This document shows positions 1 to 6,451 of a DNA stretch of 8,031 bases, in pieces. The DNA is from an uncultured bacterium. GTDB lineage: Bacteria; Cyanobacteriota; Vampirovibrionia; Gastranaerophilales; Gastranaerophilaceae. The stretch lies in contig CADCPD010000180.1 in NCBI GenBank assembly GCA_902803265.1, positions 1-8,031 on the forward strand. Direction: 5' to 3'. The translations under genes and the position numbers were made by a program. Numbering within the stretch: the stretch's first letter is position 1; each line of letters begins with the position of its first letter. The notes beneath the pieces are model-generated. The model was not told the DNA's origin. It did not search any database and saw only the letters and a program-made list of their open reading frames with translations.

Positions 1-38
1 AATCGGCATTAAAGTAAATAAAATATGTGCCGATTTTT
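1..38 (+). terminator. Stem-loop with T-tract, probable intrinsic terminator
   Basis: An 8-bp perfect inverted repeat, AATCGGCA at 1-8 and TGCCGATT at 28-35, encloses a 19-nt AT-rich loop and runs into TTTTT (34-38). It would end a plus-strand gene lying before the window. Read on the minus strand the same stem could serve the coiled-coil gene that ends at 94, but the sequence that would hold its T-tract is outside the window. The loop is long for an intrinsic terminator, which lowers certainty. Confidence 0.6.
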
Positions 39-93
39 GTTTATTTGTATTCTTTAGTTATTGAGAATAACGGTAAGCAGGAAAGTTCTCTAT

Positions 94-1116
94 CTATTTA
101 CCAGTAGCTTTTTGAGATTCTAATGATAAAATATCACGTTGAATTGTTTTTATTTGATTTTGTACTTCTATCAATTCCTTTTTGGTTTCTTCATCATACT
201 CAATAGTAGGGAAACGTGAACCATTAGTATGAGTTAGCTTACCTTTTGCCAGTAACTCTTTTTCTCGACTTCTCAATTCATTCAATTCATTTCTTTTGTC
301 TTTAATTTTTTCATCAATTGAAGAATCATCTGCTTTATCAGGACTCACAGGATTTGACGCATCACCAACACTATCTGCTTCACCGGCATCTTCACCCTTT
401 AATGCTGCCAGTTCTGATTTTAAACTTTTTTCTTTCTCAAGCAATTCGATTAGTTGTGAGCCATTTTGTTGAATCTGTCCTGATAGTGATAATACTGTTT
501 GTTTATCAGGAAGAGCTTTATTGTTTTCAGCATTAAGTTTATAAGAAAGTTCTGCTTGTTTTGCTTTTAGTTCTCTAATTTTATTTTCTATTTTTTCAAG
601 ATCTAATTCTTTTTGCTTAATAATTTCTGCTTTTTGGGTATCATCTAAACCTTCTGTAGCATCATCACCGGAATTTGCTACATCTTCTGTTTTCAAAGCT
701 TCAATTTTTAATTTAATTTCTTCAAGCTTTTTATTCACAGTCGCCAAACGAGATTGTTTTGTTTCAATGGTTTTCTCTATTTCTTCAGCTTCTTTGTTAG
801 ATTTGTCATCTACTTTACCACCTCCGATACTCCAATCTGATCCTCCATCACGAGAAGCACTCATTTCTAATTTCAGATTTAAAGACAATATATCAGCTTC
901 AAGAAGTCGTTGTTCACCCTCCAAAAGAGCCTGTTCTTCCTGTAATTTTGACAACTCAGGATTAGATGAAATTGTTACACTGTCACCTTTTCCACCCTCA
1001 AGTAAATTTGTATTCTTCTCAGTTTTAGAATTTTCTGTCGCTTTATTTGAGGAATTATTTCCTATAGTTTTCTTTCCACTTTGTATGCTACGGTATAAAT
1101 CTCCAATCATTGTCAT
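94..1116 (-). CDS. Hypothetical acidic coiled-coil protein with FlgM-like N-terminal motif
   Basis: No known family is recognised in this 340-residue protein. It has no signal peptide or membrane segment and no cysteine. Charged, Leu/Ile-heptad helices likely to form coiled coils lie at about 53-85, 105-145, 160-198, 212-240, 266-292 and 309-335, separated by Gly/Ser/Asp-rich linkers (86-104, 146-158, 241-265, 293-307). The motif D45-S-V-T-I-S50 resembles the conserved D-x-V-x-(L/I)-S of FlgM, the anti-sigma-28 factor; the DHH protein upstream carries a similar one. Two halves look duplicated with a 98-residue offset (ALKxED at 140-145 and 238-243). The first of two nearby ATGs is chosen because AAAGGGG (1124-1130) lies 7 nt upstream of it, against 13 nt for the second (1108-1110). 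A sigma-28-like promoter lies at 1165-1192, and the terminator at 1301-1328 separates it from the DHH gene, so it is probably its own transcription unit. A structural or secreted role is only a guess. Confidence 0.85.
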   Translation of the reverse strand: MTMIGDLYRSIQSGKKTIGNNSSNKATENSKTEKNTNLLEGGKGDSVTISSNPELSKLQEEQALLEGEQRLLEADILSLNLKLEMSASRDGGSDWSIGGGKVDDKSNKEAEEIEKTIETKQSRLATVNKKLEEIKLKIEALKTEDVANSGDDATEGLDDTQKAEIIKQKELDLEKIENKIRELKAKQAELSYKLNAENNKALPDKQTVLSLSGQIQQNGSQLIELLEKEKSLKSELAALKGEDAGEADSVGDASNPVSPDKADDSSIDEKIKDKRNELNELRSREKELLAKGKLTHTNGSRFPTIEYDEETKKELIEVQNQIKTIQRDILSLESQKATGK

Positions 1117-1164
1117 AAAATTACCCCTTTCTTATACATAATTACTTACACACTAATATGGTTT

Positions 1165-1192
1165 ATATCGGCAAAATCACTAAAAAACCTTA
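1165..1192 (-). promoter_or_regulatory. Candidate SigD/FliA-type (sigma-28) promoter for the coiled-coil gene
   Basis: On the minus strand GCCGATAT (1172 to 1165) matches all eight bases of the Bacillus SigD -10 element. TAAG (1192 to 1189) lies 16 nt upstream, within the 14-16 nt range known for SigD TAAA boxes. The predicted start near 1157 leaves a leader of about 40 nt containing the AAAGGGG ribosome site. One mismatch in the -35 and the short consensus leave room for chance. Confidence 0.5.
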
Positions 1193-1300
1193 GCACACTC
1201 TTATTGCCACTTCATACCCTATACCTAATTATGATTAAATTTCAGGCATATTAAATTCAATTTTACAAAAATTCACATTATCTTTATACTTAAATTTTGC

Positions 1301-1328
1301 AAAAGAAAAGGGACTTTTGAAAGTCCCT
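1301..1328 (-). terminator. Intrinsic terminator of the DHH-protein gene
   Basis: On the minus strand a 9-bp stem (AGGGACTTT pairing with AAAGTCCCT, 1328 to 1309, minimal loop) is followed at once by TTTCTTTT (1308 to 1301). It lies about 50 nt after the DHH-gene stop codon. The plus-strand reading has no T-tract, so the orientation is clear. In between, TACG-GAAA-CGTA (1367 to 1356, minus) could form a small GNRA-capped hairpin. Confidence 0.85.
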
Positions 1329-1379
1329 CAATTTACCTAAATATTTTTCTTAACCTACGTTTCCGTAATTTATCTTCAC

Positions 1380-3947
1380 CTACGCTACTTCAAATAATCT
1401 TCTTCCACCTTTGTGTCCGTGAGGTTTTTTACCGCCGTGTGGTTTGTGGTTTCCTTGAACTTGGTTGTCATGGTGATGACCTTGTCCTTTTTGACCTTTT
1501 TGACCTTTTGTAGTTGCTGTAGTTGTAGCAGGTTGATTTTTTCTGATTTCTTTTACAACATCTTTTATAATTTCAGAGGTTGTTCTACCAGTTTGACCTT
1601 CTTCTGCTAATGCAATTTCGATTTTTTTGCATTTACCTGCTCTTTGTTCTGCAGGGATGTTGTTATCTTTCATTATGTTGTAGTTTCTAGTCAATTCAGC
1701 GTAAACTTTTGCTGTATCTTCTTCAACTTTACCGTCAACTTTAACAACTAACGGAGTATTAATTTCTACACCCGGTAAGTCAACTCTACCACCTGAAGCA
1801 CCGCCGTGACCTCCACCCCCGAATAAGTTAGCTAATAATTCTGCGTGGTTGCTCATTGCTGATGATCTGAATGATAATCTTAAACCGTTCATTTTAGCAA
1901 CGTCTGAATTTTCTGTAATGAAGTTTTCTTTCTTATCTTGGATTACTAAGATTGCAATTCTGTCTGCATCATATGGTCCTGTATAAGTTTCTGTTGCTCT
2001 TTCAGTTAATGTTGTAGCTTTTTGACCTGGAGCAAGTTTTTGTGAAACTTCTGATGGATCTGATTTTAATGCACCTAAAGCTTCAGAATATTTGAAACCG
2101 TTTTGAACATCTAATAATGTGATATCAGGATCTTGTTGTAATGAAGAATTGAATACATCATACATTTGATCATAATCAACTTCGATGATACCTAAGCCTA
2201 ATTCAGGAGACATTTTTCTGCCTTCAACTGCGTAATTTAACATTTTATCACGAGGTGAAGCTTTACCGTTTACACTTGCACCGCTTAATGCTCTATCAGG
2301 AACATCATATGCAATGTTTTCACGTAACCATTTTTTATCTACTGATTTATCAGTTTTTGATAATTGGTTTGTTAACCATGTTGACATACCTTCTGGGAAG
2401 AAGTTTGGTCTTTGTTGAACAGGCATTGCTGAGTGATGAGGTAATAAGTTTGCTGTTCTTGTGAATGAACCTGTATCTGTTGATGTACCTGTGATTACAC
2501 TTGCTACAAAGTTCTTAGCTGCTTGTCCGCCTTTTTCGAACATTTTACCTAAATCGCCTGCTTTATCTGCAATGATTGTTACTAATTGAGTTGCTGCCGG
2601 AACTGCATCACATACTAATGCTAAACCGTTTTTATGAATTTTATCCATATCTAAACCAGTTTCTGATTTAGCATTTTGCCATTCTGAAATTCTGTGAGGG
2701 TGGTGATCAATATAGATTTGTTTTTTACTGCCTTCGATATAATCTTTGAATGCACCTGAGAATCTTGTTGGAGTAGGAACATCCATTGTCATAACTAAGT
2801 CATATTGTTTTTTAGCTTTACCTTGTAAAGGATTAGCATCAAATAAGTTTTCAGGATTTTTTAATTCTGCTAAATCTCTTTCAAGAACTTTTTGTTGTTC
2901 TTTAGCTGTTTCTGTATTTAATGCTTTTAATACGTCTAAATTCTTTTGTAATGTAGCAATTTTTTCCGGATTGTAAGGACGTTTTACATCTTCTACACCA
3001 GGCATTTTATCACGGAATAAACCTGGAATTTTATCATCTACTGCGCAATCAATTTCTCTATCAGGAAATGCTGCTTTTAACGCTTCTTTCATCGCTATAA
3101 CCGAACCTAATGTATCTCCGTCCGGTTTACAGTGACCTAAAATTAAGATTTTCTTGTTTTCAGGATTATTAATTTCGTTTGAAATATTTGTTATAGCGTC
3201 TTTGATTTCTCTTACTCTGCCTAAACCATTTTCTTTACCTTCAACATCAAAAATTCTTTCTAAAACTTGTTGAGGTGATTTTTCAGGTTGGTAAACCATA
3301 ACTGCTTTTGAAATTTTTGGATCATCTGAGTTTAATAAAGTATTGAATGCATCTGCTGCTTTTTTAGCTTCTGCTTTATCTTCACCAACATATTTTAATG
3401 AAGCTCTTAAACCAATTGTAGGAGCACCTTTTGAAGTACCTGCAATTACGTTTGATAATTCAAATCTGTAATCTGATGGTTTTTTACTCATAATAGGCAT
3501 TATAAATTGAGCCATTTCTTCAGGAACAGATCCAACAGCACCAAATTTAGGGTGAGTTAATTCTAATGATTTACCACTACGAGTCTTAACTTCTTTCGCT
3601 CTTAATACATCGCCTTCTTTCCAGTTGCTGTTTGCTAATTGTACAACTGAATCATCTACTGCTGTTGCAGAAGCACCTTCAGTACCTGCTTGGTGTTTTG
3701 ATACACCTCTAACTCTAAATTGGATAGCAGGAGCATCCTCTGATGCTTTTGTTTCCATTGGGTTTTGAATTTTACCCATAAATGATACGTGTAAAGCGTT
3801 TCCTTCACGTTTTAAAGTGATTGGAGAAGCTTTCTTCGATAATTCTACACTGTCTGTTGCATAAGTTAATTTTGGTTGTGCGTTACGGACTTTAGATTCT
3901 GTTGTTTTTGCAATGACTGCTGGACTGTTGATTTTGCTGATGTTCAT
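1380..3947 (-). CDS. Large DHH/DHHA1 phosphoesterase-like protein (NrnA/GdpP superfamily) with N-terminal extension and His/Lys-rich tail
   Basis: This 855-residue protein contains a full set of DHH phosphoesterase motifs: motif I G271-H-C-K-P-D-G-D278-T-L-G-S282, motif II D389 with R395, motif III I413-D-H-H416, and motif IV T486-G-T-S-T-D491-T-G-S-F495. A DHHA1 glycine signature G710-GGGHGGASG-G720 follows. H272, D276, D278, D389, H415 and D491 are the expected metal ligands. Relatives such as NrnA (about 320 residues) degrade nanoRNA and dephosphorylate pAp, and GdpP cleaves c-di-AMP; the substrate here cannot be told. The protein is much longer than NrnA. It adds an N-terminal region (1-260) with D32-S-V-E-L-S37 and V54-S-F-M-G58 motifs and a segment around 125-190 loosely recalling HIRAN domains, a helical insert at about 320-381, and a roughly 160-residue insert at 500-660. 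The tail 810-850 is rich in Lys/Gly/Gln/His (seven His). There is no membrane segment or classical signal peptide. AGGAG six nt before the ATG supports the start. It is divergent from the sigma-factor gene. Confidence 0.9.
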   Translation of the reverse strand: MNISKINSPAVIAKTTESKVRNAQPKLTYATDSVELSKKASPITLKREGNALHVSFMGKIQNPMETKASEDAPAIQFRVRGVSKHQAGTEGASATAVDDSVVQLANSNWKEGDVLRAKEVKTRSGKSLELTHPKFGAVGSVPEEMAQFIMPIMSKKPSDYRFELSNVIAGTSKGAPTIGLRASLKYVGEDKAEAKKAADAFNTLLNSDDPKISKAVMVYQPEKSPQQVLERIFDVEGKENGLGRVREIKDAITNISNEINNPENKKILILGHCKPDGDTLGSVIAMKEALKAAFPDREIDCAVDDKIPGLFRDKMPGVEDVKRPYNPEKIATLQKNLDVLKALNTETAKEQQKVLERDLAELKNPENLFDANPLQGKAKKQYDLVMTMDVPTPTRFSGAFKDYIEGSKKQIYIDHHPHRISEWQNAKSETGLDMDKIHKNGLALVCDAVPAATQLVTIIADKAGDLGKMFEKGGQAAKNFVASVITGTSTDTGSFTRTANLLPHHSAMPVQQRPNFFPEGMSTWLTNQLSKTDKSVDKKWLRENIAYDVPDRALSGASVNGKASPRDKMLNYAVEGRKMSPELGLGIIEVDYDQMYDVFNSSLQQDPDITLLDVQNGFKYSEALGALKSDPSEVSQKLAPGQKATTLTERATETYTGPYDADRIAILVIQDKKENFITENSDVAKMNGLRLSFRSSAMSNHAELLANLFGGGGHGGASGGRVDLPGVEINTPLVVKVDGKVEEDTAKVYAELTRNYNIMKDNNIPAEQRAGKCKKIEIALAEEGQTGRTTSEIIKDVVKEIRKNQPATTTATTKGQKGQKGQGHHHDNQVQGNHKPHGGKKPHGHKGGRRLFEVA
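1482..1508 (-). repeat. Three 9-bp tandem units encoding Lys-Gly-Gln
   Basis: Three in-frame 9-bp units (minus strand AAAGGTCAA twice, then AAAGGACAA) encode KGQ-KGQ-KGQ at residues 814-822 of the DHH protein, just before the histidine-rich tail. Copy number could vary by slippage. The unit keeps the frame, so changes would lengthen or shorten the basic tail without truncation. Confidence 0.8.
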
Positions 3948-3976
3948 TTAAGACTCCTACCTATATATTATTTAAA

Positions 3977-4004
3977 TTACCGTCTTTGTGGATTGTGGAT
4001 TTTA
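3977..4004 (-). promoter_or_regulatory. Possible SigD/FliA-type promoter for the DHH-protein gene
   Basis: On the minus strand TAAA (4004 to 4001) and GACGGTAA (3984 to 3977, six of eight to GCCGATAA) are separated by 16 nt, the same spacing as the candidate before the coiled-coil gene. The predicted start near 3970 gives a leader of about 23 nt carrying the AGGAG site. The -10 has two mismatches, so this is weaker than the copy at 1165-1192. Confidence 0.35.
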
Positions 4005-4100
4005 ACTTCAATTACATGAATACACTAATTTGTAACCTACACATATACATAAAGGTACGAACAATTATTTTATTGATAGGTCATGGATAAAATATGAAGT

Positions 4101-4121
4101 TTGTTTAACAATTTGTTACAA
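4101..4121. promoter_or_regulatory. Pair of adjacent small palindromes, possible operator
   Basis: TTGTT-T-AACAA (4101-4111) is followed after one base by TTGT-T-ACAA (4113-4121). Both share a TTGT...ACAA core and lie in the divergent control region, 61-81 nt before the sigma-factor start and about 150 nt before the DHH gene. The regulator is unknown. The AT-rich background makes short palindromes common. Confidence 0.3.
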
Positions 4122-4140
4122 TTTTCATATCAGGTCAGTA

Positions 4141-4149
4141 TATGATAAT
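4141..4149 (+). promoter_or_regulatory. Candidate -10 region for the sigma factor/prepilin peptidase operon
   Basis: TATGATAAT (4141-4149) contains two overlapping -10-like hexamers (TATGAT, GATAAT) about 20 nt before the ribosome site of the sigma gene. No convincing -35 box lies 16-18 nt upstream (TTGTTA at 4113-4118 is too far), so an activator or an alternative sigma factor may be needed. Confidence 0.3.
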
Positions 4150-4168
4150 ATGTATATATTGTAGGAGT

Positions 4169-4174
4169 AGAGGA
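4169..4174 (+). promoter_or_regulatory. Ribosome binding site that fixes a TTG start
   Basis: AGAGGA lies 7 nt before the TTG at 4182. The frame is closed upstream by TAA at 4146-4148, and the next in-frame ATG would be residue 40, inside the sigma region 2 lead-in. TTG is therefore the best start for the sigma factor. Confidence 0.7.
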
Positions 4175-4181
4175 ATATATC

Positions 4182-4976
4182 TTGGAAAATAAAGCAGAAG
4201 ACAATTTTGCACAGATTAACGAATGGCTTAGCGCTTATAAACAAACAGATTGCGACAAACAAAAAAAACAACTTCAAAACTTAATTGTTGTTGCAACTAT
4301 GCCATTAGTTAAAAAAATTGCATGTTCGCTTGCAAGACGTGCAACAGACCCTGTTGACGATTTAATTCAGGTCGGTTCTCTTGGTCTTATAAAAGCTATT
4401 GAATTCTACAATCCTGAAATATCAACTAAATTCAAAACTTATGCGAGTTATTTAATTACAGGCGAAATAAGACACTATTTAAGAGATAAAGCGTCAATGA
4501 TAAAAGCTCCGAGAGAAATTCAGGAGTTAGCATTCAGAATAAATAATTATATAAAACAATTGATAGAAACTTCAGGTGATGAACCAACAACAGAAGAAGT
4601 TGCAAAAGCTATGGATGTATCTGTCCAAAAGGTTAATATTGCAATAGAAGTCGACAGAAGAAAAAGTACGATTTCTCTTGACCAAACACTTGGAAGTACA
4701 GACGATGATAATTTATCTTTAGCAGATAAAATTCCGGCCGGAGATTATCAGGAATTTTTAAATTCTTACGAAGAAAAAATCATGCTTTCAAAAGCTATTG
4801 AAAAATTACCGCCTGAACTTAAAGATGTTATTGAATTAAACTATTACGAAGATTTGAATCAAAGACAAATCGCTGAAAAACTAAACGTTTCTCAAATGCA
4901 GGTTTCAAGAAGATTAAAGAAAGCTCTTGCAGCAATGTATGAAATAATAACAAATTCCGATTACGAAAGAAACTAA
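4182..4976 (+). CDS. Group 3 RNA polymerase sigma factor, SigF/SigB-type
   Basis: This 264-residue sigma-70 family protein directs RNA polymerase core to alternative promoters. Region 2 spans about 35-103, with the core-binding segment D59-D-L-I-Q-V-G65 and the 2.3-2.4 block Y87-ASYLITGEIRHYLRD-102, whose GEIRHYLRD form is typical of the SigB/SigF/SigG group. Region 3 (about 105-165) includes the I107-K-A-P-R-E-I-Q-E-L116 motif. Region 4 (about 200-255) ends in a helix-turn-helix, Q227-RQIAEKLNVSQMQVSRR-244. Region 1.1 is absent, as usual for this class. The form GEIxxYLRD distinguishes it from FliA. In Synechocystis the SigF homologue is needed for pilin expression and motility, and here the next gene, 1 nt downstream, is the prepilin peptidase, so a pilus role is a reasonable inference. 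No RsbW-like anti-sigma gene is adjacent. The start is TTG. Confidence 0.93.
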   Translation: MENKAEDNFAQINEWLSAYKQTDCDKQKKQLQNLIVVATMPLVKKIACSLARRATDPVDDLIQVGSLGLIKAIEFYNPEISTKFKTYASYLITGEIRHYLRDKASMIKAPREIQELAFRINNYIKQLIETSGDEPTTEEVAKAMDVSVQKVNIAIEVDRRKSTISLDQTLGSTDDDNLSLADKIPAGDYQEFLNSYEEKIMLSKAIEKLPPELKDVIELNYYEDLNQRQIAEKLNVSQMQVSRRLKKALAAMYEIITNSDYERN

Positions 4977-4977
4977 C

Positions 4978-5898
4978 ATGCCTGATATTTTAACACTTTA
5001 TATTGCTTTTTGGGTCTTTATAGTAGGATTGTGCATAGGTAGTTTTTTAAATGTTGTAATCTTAAGAGGTTTATCTAACGAATCAATAGTTTTTCCTCCG
5101 TCAAAATGTCCTAAATGCCAGCATGCTTTAAAATGGTGGCATAATATACCATTATTATCATATATATTGTTAAGAGGAAAATGTTATTTTTGTCATGAAA
5201 AAATAAGCCCTCAATATTTTATTGTTGAACTTGTAACAGGATTGCTATATCTTGCAGTATTTTTTAAATTTGGAATTTCAATAAATACGGTATTGATGTT
5301 TGTAATTTTGTCATTGTTTGTTGTCATGACTGTAACCGATTTAAAAGAAAAAATAATTTTCGAGTTGCACGCATACATTCTTGCTGGATTTGGTATTGTT
5401 TTAAGTCTTGTTCATCATAACCTATTAAACTCCATTTTAGGACTTATGGAAGGCATTTTGATAATGGAAATTTTTGCAGCTATAGGTTATCTTTTTGTAA
5501 AATCAAGAGCTTTTGGAGTTGGAGATACATTTATAGCAGCAGCATTAGGAACAATATTTGGATGGGCGCCTTTATTGATAGTGTTAATTCTATCTCTTAT
5601 AGTCCAAGCTTGCATTACACTGCCTTTATATATTTATAAGCTATACAAAAATAAAAATTTTAAGACATTAATATCTTTGGTTTTATTTTTATTGATAGCG
5701 TTAATTTATAAATTATTAACTTTAAAATCTGACATAAACATGACTATAATATATATAGGAATTTTACTTGTAGTAATTTCAGGGTTGTATTGCGTAAGAC
5801 AAATCACACGTAACATTAAATCCACAAAAGATGCTATTATTTTACCATTTGGACCGGCAATGTTTATCTCAGCAGTCGCTTTTATATTTTTAAACTAA
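4978..5898 (+). CDS. pilD: Type IV prepilin leader peptidase/N-methyltransferase (A24 family)
   Basis: This polytopic inner-membrane enzyme cuts the leader of type IV pilins or pseudopilins and methylates the new N-terminus. After a first membrane segment (about 8-28, with G21-S-F-L-N25) comes the cytoplasmic zinc-binding domain with C44-x-x-C47 and C69-x-x-C72 and the P58-L-L-S-Y motif. Catalytic aspartates are D121 (T-D-L-K-E-K) and D183 in G180-V-G-D183. The C-terminal P290-F-G-P motif is also present. About nine hydrophobic segments are visible. The distance from GVGD to PFGP is about 107 residues, against roughly 60 in Pseudomonas PilD; the excess holds two extra membrane segments (about 229-248 and 254-272). 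The gene starts 1 nt after the sigma-factor stop with only a weak purine-rich site, implying translational coupling. Its 3' end overlaps the convergent anti-sigma gene by 9 nt. No pilin genes are in the window. Confidence 0.93.
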   Translation: MPDILTLYIAFWVFIVGLCIGSFLNVVILRGLSNESIVFPPSKCPKCQHALKWWHNIPLLSYILLRGKCYFCHEKISPQYFIVELVTGLLYLAVFFKFGISINTVLMFVILSLFVVMTVTDLKEKIIFELHAYILAGFGIVLSLVHHNLLNSILGLMEGILIMEIFAAIGYLFVKSRAFGVGDTFIAAALGTIFGWAPLLIVLILSLIVQACITLPLYIYKLYKNKNFKTLISLVLFLLIALIYKLLTLKSDINMTIIYIGILLVVISGLYCVRQITRNIKSTKDAIILPFGPAMFISAVAFIFLN

Positions 5899-6450
5899 AA
5901 AATTAGTTATAAGATAAATCAAACCCACAGTAAAAGAAGTCAATAAAAATATTAATAAAGATGCAACTTTTAGCTTTGAACCTCCAAGTTTTATTTCTTC
6001 CTCTAATGCAATTTTATTTAAAATTTTCTTTGAATAATCTTCTCGTATTTGATTTTCATCTTTTTTAAAAGCCTTCTGCAAAACATTACGAAGCTCATAA
6101 ATTTCTTCAAGAGCTTGTCTCCCTGATAAATTTTTTATAATATATTTTTTCACTTTTAAACTTTCTTCATCAGATAATTCATTATCACTATATGCAGATA
6201 AATTTTTTACTGTTACATAATTTGGCTCATTATTAAACTTTTCAAGTATATCATTTTCCGATTTTATACTATCCAAATATTCCTTAGCTTGAATAAAACC
6301 AAGTTTAATATTTAACATGGTTTTATATTTTTCTCTGCAAGATGAACAACACTCAATATGTGATTCAATCATTTCATTTATTTGAGAATTTAATTTATCT
6401 TCAATATAAAATTTCAATAAAGAATTGACTTGAGAACAAGATAATTTCAT
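5890..6450 (-). CDS. Membrane-anchored zinc-type anti-sigma factor
   Basis: This 186-residue protein probably holds the preceding ECF sigma factor inactive at the membrane. The N-terminal anti-sigma zinc domain shows C5 and H31-x3-C35-x2-C38, the ZAS/zf-HC2 pattern. Residues 80-126 repeat the same fold outline (L84-SAYSDNELSDEE-96, then an amphipathic helix ending in ELRNVLQKAF) but lack the histidine and both cysteines, so it looks like a second, metal-free copy. A single membrane segment (about 162-183) follows, with almost no external domain, so the sensing mechanism is unclear and may depend on a partner or on redox/zinc at the ZAS cysteines. The start follows the sigma gene by 1 nt, with GGAG six nt upstream inside the sigma gene's end, a classic coupled sigma/anti-sigma operon. 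It overlaps the prepilin peptidase gene tail to tail by 9 nt. Confidence 0.88.
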   Translation of the reverse strand: MKLSCSQVNSLLKFYIEDKLNSQINEMIESHIECCSSCREKYKTMLNIKLGFIQAKEYLDSIKSENDILEKFNNEPNYVTVKNLSAYSDNELSDEESLKVKKYIIKNLSGRQALEEIYELRNVLQKAFKKDENQIREDYSKKILNKIALEEEIKLGGSKLKVASLLIFLLTSFTVGLIYLITNFLV

Positions 6451-6451
6451 A

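Noticed and set aside
10..36. TAAA-N15-GCCGATTT on the plus strand, resembling a sigma-28 promoter
   Set aside because: The GCCGATTT is the right arm and T-tract of the terminator stem, and no plus-strand gene follows. It also shows that sigma-28-like matches can arise by chance here, which tempers the other two promoter calls.
767..1141. Open frame of 124 codons on the plus strand
   Set aside because: It is fully antisense to the coiled-coil gene, has Ser/Phe/Leu-rich composition typical of a reverse-strand shadow, and has no ribosome site or family resemblance. The shorter plus-strand frames at 318-536, 1413-1610, 2255-2464 and 2746-2976 fail for the same reasons.
4182..4976. The sigma factor as FliA (sigma-28) itself
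   Set aside because: The GEIRHYLRD block and IKAPREIQEL motif match the SigB/SigF group rather than the FliA pattern (RGAMLDELR...VPRSVR), so it is unlikely to be the factor reading the sigma-28-like promoters here.
5893..5908. Hairpin AACTAA-AAAA-TTAGTT at the convergent gene ends
   Set aside because: The stem is 6 bp and has one G/C pair, with no T-tract on either side; it is too weak for a terminator.
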